Below, one piece after another: positions 17,624 through 26,600 of a stretch of 64,000 bases of DNA. Source of the stretch: an uncultured Helicobacter sp. (GTDB lineage Bacteria; Campylobacterota; Campylobacteria; Campylobacterales; Helicobacteraceae); NCBI GenBank assembly GCA_949298825.1, contig CASFYB010000004.1, positions 1 through 64,000 of the forward strand. The letters run 5' to 3'. The position numbers and the translations under genes were made by a program. The notes under the pieces were generated by a model. The model ran no database searches. It was not told the DNA's origin and was given only the letters and a program-made list of their open reading frames with translations. How positions within the stretch are numbered: position 1 is the stretch's first letter; each line of letters opens with the position of its first letter.

Positions 17624-20600
17624 TTAGTTCTTAGCCTTGTTATTGATCTTATAGATCCCAGCACTTGCACTTGGATTTCTCATTAGTGTTTGTACTATTT
17701 TATCTATTTCAGGCTGTTTTGCCTTCGCTTCTTTTAATGATTTAAATGGTCCTACATAATAAGTCGCCTGACCATCTTGGCTAGTATGTGTCCTATAGTT
17801 ACCAGATCTAGCCAGATAGTTTGCCACGCCAGCATTTGGACTAGGCAGCTTTACCACCTCAAGGTAGAATCCAGATTCAGGATTGCAGCCTGCGCATTTG
17901 ACCTTAGGCGCTTCTATATTGAGCGTCTTAAAGTCTGCGCTCTCCTCTGTGCTCACCTCACCAAATGTGCTCTCACGTCTCTTTGTACCAAAGCTATAGC
18001 GGATACCGACATTGGCCAAATAGTTTTGGTTGATGCGCTTGCCCATGAAGCCCATCTCAAAGTCAAAATACATACGCAAATGCTCTGTTAGCATCGTATT
18101 GACCCCTAGGCTTGCCATCACCATTTGGTTAAAGCCAAGTGGTCTACTATCCTTAGCGATACCATCGCCCACATCTAGCTCCATCTTGCCTAGCGCATAG
18201 TCAGCCACATAGCTAGCCCCTAGGCGTAGATCGGTCTGATTTTTCCTTGACTTGATCCTATAGCCTAGCACACCTCCAGCGATCCCGCGGAAGACAAAGC
18301 TATTTGGCATGCTTGACTTGATCTGCGCATCTGCCAAAGAAGATCTAGTCTGCAAGATGCTAGATCCCTTCATATAGCCACCCACAGCCTCTAGCTGCCC
18401 TTCAAAGAAGAAGCGCTTCTTAGTATCAAAATACGCACGATAGCCAAACTCTTGGCTAAGAGTGATCACAGAGCTTATCATATGAGACTTGAAGTCATCT
18501 ATACCAAGTGGGGTCGTATCAATATAATCATAGCGTCCGATCGTATCTGAATAAAAGCCAGAATCTTTGACATAAGAATAATACATCCCGCCGCTTAGAT
18601 AGGTAGACTGCATCTTCCAGTTGCTTGATTTTAGATCATTGCTACCATAGCCAAAGACAAAGCCGATGATATGCATACCATTTCTCATCGGCAAGCCAAA
18701 GTCATAGCCTAGCTGCGTAGAGATGTAGTTATTAGTCACAGCGATGCCTTGATCCTGCATGATCTGCCCGCCATAGCCACGCACCCATAGACCATGCCCA
18801 TAGCTTGCATCTCTCACTTCACCTAGACGCTTATTAAGATTATTAGTATTAGCTAGCCATACAAGGTAGTTTACAGAGACGATACCATAAGAGTTGTCTA
18901 CCTCTTTTGGTTTGATCTTAGCGCTATAGCCCTTGATATAGTAGTTATCCACCTTGCCTGTAGTGCCATTAGTAGTGCCAGCTAGAGGTGTCTTATCCTC
19001 TTCTTTTTTGATAAACTCTGTCGTGACAAGCAAATACCCCTGCTCCACAGTACTAGGCTCGCTGATATTAAAGCTAAAATTAGTTTTAGCACTTGTGTCC
19101 ACGCTAGCTACTAGAGTATTATTTGTAGAGTTTGTATCATCATAGCTATAATCCATCGCCTTACGCAAAGAATCAGCTGTATAGTATGCCTGCAAATAGA
19201 TATCTTTTTGATTCCCATTACCATTGCCATTTCCTGCCTTAAGCACATGGATCGTATCACTTTTGCGATTGATGATATCAGCAAACACGCGGAAATTTGC
19301 TCCATCTAGCTTTTCTACATTATTTAGCGTCAAGGCTGTATGCTCATTTTTATACACGCCATACTTTGTAGCATAGCCACCTGTAGCCAGGTCGATGATG
19401 GTAGTCTGCTCGCGCAATGTATCCTTGACATCTGCACGCTTATTCTCTAGACTATCCCCAGAGAGCTTCTCTAGCACGACACCAGAGCCTGCTGTAGTAG
19501 GAGTGACCACCCATTTGCTACCCTGCTTCATATTAAGCGTGAGTGATCCAGTAGAGTTTGTATAGATCTTAGCGATTAGAGAGGAGTTTTTCTCTAGATC
19601 TAGGGTCACGACTTGATTCTGACCTGCTCCACTTTCTTTTAAGAAATTCATAGCACCTACATAGTTTCCAGAGACGCTATAGTGAGTCTTATCTTTCATA
19701 TAAGTAGTAGCTAAGTTAGTAAAAAAGCTTTGCAAATCACGGAAATCTTTAAAGATATCATTTGCGCTATTAGCATCTAGGGTCAAAAGTACGCCATCAC
19801 TATAAGCTGTCGCGGTGATATCTCCACCAGTGTTATTTCCAGAGCTCTTAGTCTGGCTAAAGACTACAGTCGTATCACCGCCTGTATAAGTCACTCTAGC
19901 CTCTGCAGCGCTCACACCCTCTGCCACAGCCTTATTGTTCGCATCCATACCTGTGGTGATATCTAGGCGCAATGGATCAGCTGCATTTGCCTGGCCAGTG
20001 CCCTGACCACCTTGGCCAGTACCAGCATTTTGCGGTAGTTTTAAGAATAGTCTATTCTCACCACCATGATCAGCCACCATCACCCCGCTAGCAAAGTTTG
20101 TATCATTATAGTTTAGGATATTTATAGAGTTAGCACCATCTGCTGTGATCTTTTGTGTCAGCACACCAGTAGCAGTAGGATCTTTAGCCGCTACACTTCC
20201 TTTAGCAAAGGTCACTGTATTAGTCCCGCCAGAGAGTGCATACACATCCCCAGCAAAGGTCGCTTGACCTATAGTGATGGTATTACCCCCTTTGCTTTCA
20301 GCACGGATATCACCAGTGATTTTTGTCTCCTTGCCACTATTGTCAGTTACTGTATTTTTAGCATTTGTGCCAGATACATAGATGACATTGTTATTTGTAG
20401 TCTCATCTTTGCTTAAAGTGAGGCTCACATCTTTGCCAATAGTAAGTGTATTGGCCGCGTCTGTCCCACTAGCACTTAGCGCCCCTGCAAAAGAAGAAGA
20501 TGGTGCAGCAGCACCTCCTCCAACGCCGCCTACACCACCAGCACCACCGCCAGCTCCTCCGGCTCCACCGCCTGCTGCGCCACCGCCAGTGCCCTGCACC

Positions 20601-23600
20601 TCACCGATAGTGATAGTATTTGTCCCAGCATCTGTGGCGATGAGATTCCCCGTGGTTTGTAGATTTTTTAGCGTGATGGTATTTTGTCCGCCATTATCTG
20701 CGTTGATATTTCCTGTGATAGCATTTTGTACACTAGATGTACCATTGTCTTTTATCGTATTCTTAGCTTCAAAACCAGTGGCATAGACTGCATTTTTCGC
20801 GCTATCAGACTTTAGTGTGACGCTAGACTTGTCAGTTACTATGATAGAGTTTGTCGAGCTATCGCCCTTGGCCTGCACAGAGCCATCTTTGATAGTGAGA
20901 TAGGCGACTTTCTCAAGCATATTGATCCCGCCATCAAGAGAGATGATATCCCCGCTGATAGTAGATGCATTTGTCTCATTTGAGTTTTCAAAGGTATTGG
21001 TAGCCTTCCAGCCGCTAGCTAGCAAAGCTTGGGTGCCATCAGTATTAGTGATGGTGAAAGTCCCGCTAGATTTATTTGTGCCTGTGCCATTATTATCATT
21101 TTGAAACTTGATGGTATTAGTCGCAGCATCTTTAGAGATCACGCTTTTAGATTCTAGCTTAGAGCCACCCTCTAGAGTTAGGTTGTTTTGCGCAGCATCA
21201 CCTGAAGAGTAGAGATCTCCTGTTATCTTTAGGCCTTCTGTGGCAGTATTACCCTGATTTTGCCCACCATTACCCAGGCTATAGGTGATATCATTTTTCC
21301 CACCATCATAGGATGTGATATTTCCTGTGATGCTATGCTCACCTAGGATCAGGTTGATCTTATTTTGCGCAGTAGTGGCTGTGATAGCAGCACCTGTGAT
21401 AGGATTAGCTGTTAGCTTCATAGAGTTACCTGTGGCAGGTGGTGTACCTGCTTGCGCAGTGCTATTATCTATCTTGATATCATTTAGCGCAGAGTTGCCA
21501 TCTGCCTCTACATAGCCAGTATCAATACTTAGATTTGTCACTTCAGTGAGGGTATTTTTCCCGCCATCACGCGCGATGATATTACCAGTGATAGTACCTT
21601 TATGGGCTTTTACTACATTGCTAGCGCCTTCTCCTTGTGCATATACAGCCGAGTTGCGCTCATCTTTGGAGTTTACAAAAGCAAAGCTACCATCCTGACC
21701 TTCAAAAGTCACGACATTAGCCGCGGTAGCGACCTTTGGTGCAGGTGGTGTGACTGTATCACCAGCTCCTACATCGCCCGCATCACCGCCATTTACATCG
21801 CCACCACCCTGGCCTGCATCTGCTTGGCCACCTTGAGTGCCATCTTGCGTAGCATCTTGACCTGGGGTAGCAGCTTGGCCATCTCTGCTAGCTTTTAGAG
21901 CCTCGCCTTCTTTGATAGCCTGCAGGCTAGAGCCTGTGATCTTAGCACTATCTTTTAGAGTGAGTTCGTTTTTGATTTCAGCACCCTGTGCTAGGATGAT
22001 GGAGTTTTTTAGCTCAGAGGCTTTTTCATAAGAGATCATATTAGTCGCATCAGTCTGGAGGGCGCTGATATTTCCTTCCTGTGTACCAGCAATGATCTTG
22101 ATCGTGTTAGTCGCATCAGTGGCAGTGGTATTACCAGTGATAGTTGTAGTCTTACTATCCTCGCCAAAGGTTAGATTATTTGTCCCCTTATTACTAGCAT
22201 TGATATTACCAGTTAGTGTGAGGCTATTTAGCGTGATTTCATTTTTCCCACTGTTGCTAGCAGTGATGTTTCCGATGATGGTATTACTTGTGTTATTTAC
22301 AGCTTCCTTGCCACCTTTGATAGTATTGATACCAGAATCATCTGCTAGGATCGCATCGCCATCTACAGCCGTGAGGTTGATCGCATACTTTTCTTCAAAG
22401 CTAATCGTATTTTTGGAATCTTTATTAGCCGCTTTGATAAGACTGCCAGATAGTGATGTCTCTTTGAGGTTTTCAAGGGTGTTGGTTCCGGCGTTAGTCG
22501 CAGTGATAGCAGCATTTTTGATCTCGCCCTTAGTGGTGATTTTCACAGTATTAGTCGCATTGGTCGCACTGATGCTACCATCGATATTTAGATTAGCTAG
22601 GGTGATGGTATTAGAGCCTTTCTCCTCTGCAGTGATATTCCCTGTGATGCTATGGTTTGCAGTGCTAGAGATACCATTAGCTATCTCTATGGTGTTGCTA
22701 GATTGTTCATCCTTAGCATACATCGCATTGCCATCTTCATTATTTGCTTTTAGCGCGATAGAGGAGCTAGCATCTTTTAGTGTGATCTTGTTATTAGACT
22801 TGAGGCCGGTTGATTTCATATACATATTACTTAGGCTAGATTCTTTATCTAGGCTGATAGCATTTACCCCGCCATCTTTTTGTGCATCATTAGTAGCGAT
22901 GATACCACGCACCTCATCTCCACCTATCTTCATCCCGCTAAATGTCACTTCATTTTTGGATTCTGAGTTGCGAGTGTAGGCTGCGATATCTCCATAGAAA
23001 GTGCCACTATCCTTAGTGCCATTACCAAAAGTGATGTGATTGCTAGCATTATTATCAGCGATGATATTACCAGTCATGGCTATCTTTTTAAGCGTGATGG
23101 TATTTTTAGCTGCGCCATAGTTGGCCACGATATCACCAGTGATTATATTAGAGCCAGTGGCATTATCTGTGATGGTATTTTGCGCATATAAGCCGCTAGC
23201 AAGCACTGCAGCACCACCTGCATAGTCTACGCCATCACCACCTGTAGCTGCATTAGCAGCATTGGCCACCAAGCTTAAAAAAGAGCTCCCCTCTAGCTTC
23301 ACATCATTTTTGGTAGGGGTTTTATCAGTGATATTTGCATTTGGTCCGATCTGCACTTGCTGGGTAGCAGAGATAGCAGTGTTTTGGATGCTAGAAGCAC
23401 CATTTAGAGTGATGGTATTTTGCGTGGTGCCATTATCTTGCTCTGTGGCAGAGGCTAGGATCAGATAGTTTCTGCCAGCCTGTGCATTCATAGTCGTGGA
23501 GTTTAGCGTGATGGTATTGCTAGAGATGCTAGAGGCAGTGACATTACCATCGATAGTAGCCGTAGTAGCAGGTTGTTGCGCTGGTGTCTGGCCGAAGGTG

Positions 23601-26600
23601 ATGGTATTGCTAGAGCTATTTGAAGCAGTGATATTTCCTGTGAGGCTACCACCCGCACTTGCAAAGTTGATCGTATTTTTAGCTTTATTATCAGCGATGA
23701 TACCACCTGTCATCTCTATCTTTTTTAGCGTGATGTCATTGCTGGCATTTTCTCCATCAGCGCGGATATCACCAGAGATGCTATTAGTAGCACCATTGGT
23801 TAAGCTAGCATTATCCTCGATCTTATTGTTTGCATAGAGGCCTTTAGCTAGGATGGCTGCAGCTGGGTCCTCGCCAGCTGGGTTTGCCACTAGGTGCAAG
23901 GATGAAGACCCACCTAATGTAAGCGCATTTTTAGCTGAATCATCCCCCTTAGCTATACCAGCAGTAGCAGTCTGGGTAGCTAGGATGGCTGTATTGCTTA
24001 TAGAGCTTGAACCATTGAGCGTGAAAGTATTAGATGTAGTGGCTGCATTTTTAGTCGTAGCTAAGATGGAGTAGTTCGCCCCATCTGTCTTGTTGACACT
24101 AGTATCTGTGAGGGTCAGTGTGTTTGTAGCTGTATCTGTAGCGCTGATATTCCCCTGTATGCTAGAAGTTTTATTACTAGCGCCAAAGGTGATGGTGTTT
24201 GTCCCCTGCTCTTTTGCGCTGATATCACCCACTAAACTAGCGCCCTCCTCGCCAAACTTGATGACATTTTTACCCGAAGCATCAGCGATGATACTTCCTG
24301 TCATATTGACTTTTTTTAGCGTGATGTCATTACCACTATCTATGTTTTTTATCTGGCCTGGATCTACACTGTTGCTTTTAGCATAGATGTTTCCGGTGAT
24401 GCTAGATTCCCCACTACCCTTATCGTCAATCTTATTATAAGCCTGGAGTGTCTCTGAAAAGATCGCATCATTACCTGTACCTAGCGCAGCACCTTGATTG
24501 TCAGTGATGGCAGTGCCTTTTAGAGTGAGTTTAGAAGTATTATTTAGTGTGACTTCATTTCTTGCTTTCATCTCAGCAGTCGTGCCTTGAGCCTCGATGC
24601 TACCCTCTATGCTAGCACTACCATTGAGCGTGATCGCATTTTTGGAGTCCATATTGCCAAACTCTAGCGTAGGAGCAGAGCTAGCAGCGATATGCCCTTT
24701 TAGAAGTCCTGGCTTAGGCGCTGTGCCCTGATTGTTTCCACCATTGTTCCCGATCTCAATAGTATTAGTCCCGCCCCATGCTATGACATTACCATCGATG
24801 CTTAAAGCACGCACCTTGATCTCATTCTCTGCCTTTCGTGTAGCAAAGATATCTCCAGTGATAGAGCCAGAAGTATTCCCATTAGCATTTACTTCTCTGA
24901 AAATATTTTTAGACCCATCGCCTGTAGCCTGGAAGGCTTGGGCATTGTTATCTGAAGCGATATCAAAAGTAGCGCCATTTTTTAAAGTCACTGTATTGAC
25001 CCCACCACCATCTACGGCGAAAGTACCCTTCATAGTCGCCTTTGCATTATCTTGAAACTCAATGTTATTAGTCGCTTTTATCTGGGCTAGGACATTTCCA
25101 GTGAGCGATGCGGTAGTGAGTTTTAGGGTATTATCCCCGCCATTATAGGCATTGATATCTCCAGTTAAGGTGAGATCTTTTAGCGTGATTTCATTTTGTG
25201 CTTTGGTAGCGTTTTGATTATTCTCATCTTTACCACTATCAGCGACGATGAAGCCATTGATCGTATTTTTAGCACCGCCATTTTTATCTTCGATAGTATT
25301 TTTCGCACCCTTGCCATTTGCATAGACTGCATAGCCTAGGATGCCATCATTCACAGGTGCTTGGAGCGCTATGGATGAGGTATTATTTAGCGTGATGGTA
25401 TTGGTAGTCGTGCCATTGCCAGTGTTTTTAGAAGCATCAGCTGTGATCGCGCCATTACGCAAGATAGAGGAGTTATTTAGGGTAAGTGTATTTTGGGAAC
25501 CATTACCCTCGGCTTTAACCGATCCATCTAGGATGCCAGATTGATTCTGCGCTGGGGGATTCCCTGCGCCATTGCCACCTAGAGTGGCGGTATTAGCCCC
25601 GCCATCTGTAGCAGTGAGATTAGCATAGAGTGCTGCGGTATTATCTGTAGTTGATATAGTGATAGTATTTTTAGCACCAGTACCCTTAGCTGTGATGCCA
25701 TTTACTATGCGAGTATTTGCTAGGGTGATGGTATTCTCCCCGCCATCTGCTAGGATCTGACCTTGGATGAAGCTCTGGGTTTTAGTAGCTTGATCTTCTT
25801 TGACTGTATTTTTCCCACCCTTCTCAGCCGTGATATCACCAAAAAGTGAGAGATGATCTTTGAAAGTCATATCATTTTCACCATTAGCCTTGGCAGTGAT
25901 ATTGCTTGTGATCACGCCATCTTGCTTATCACCTAGGGTGAGGGTATTTTTAGCCTGCTCTCCTTCAGCTGTGATACCATCTGTGATCGTGATGTTTTTC
26001 AAAGTGGCGGTGTTGGTCCCATGATCTTTTGCGACGATACCACCCTCTATCTTAGATGGTGCGTTGAAAGGATTTTTATCTTCAATCTTATTTTGCCCTT
26101 TCTTCTCTGCGATGATAGATCCTGTGAGGTTTACTGACTGGATAGAGATGTCATTCTCACCACTATCTGTGGCAGTGATATTTGACTTTACCTTGCCTGT
26201 ATAGGTGGCATTACCTAGAGTGATGGTGTTTTTAGCATCCTTACCTTCAGCAAAGACTCCTCCATTAGAATAGCCGTTATTAAACTCGATGGTATTAGTA
26301 CCATTGGTCTTAGCCCTGATCGCTCCTACTATCCTAGCTTCTAGGCCACCATTACCCAATGCTAGATGGTTGTTCCCCTCATTTTCTGCTGTGATATCTC
26401 CAGTGACATCCACATCACGGAGATTTAAGACATTCTGACCCTTGGTCTTAGCTTCAACGCCACCATCGATCTTGACATTAAGTAGCTCCATTTGATTAAG
26501 GCCTTTTTTAGCCTTATTGATCCCAGCGCCATTGGCCTGACCTTTTGGATCAAAATCACCATTTTGAGCAATGATTTGACCTTTGATGGTGGATTGATTC

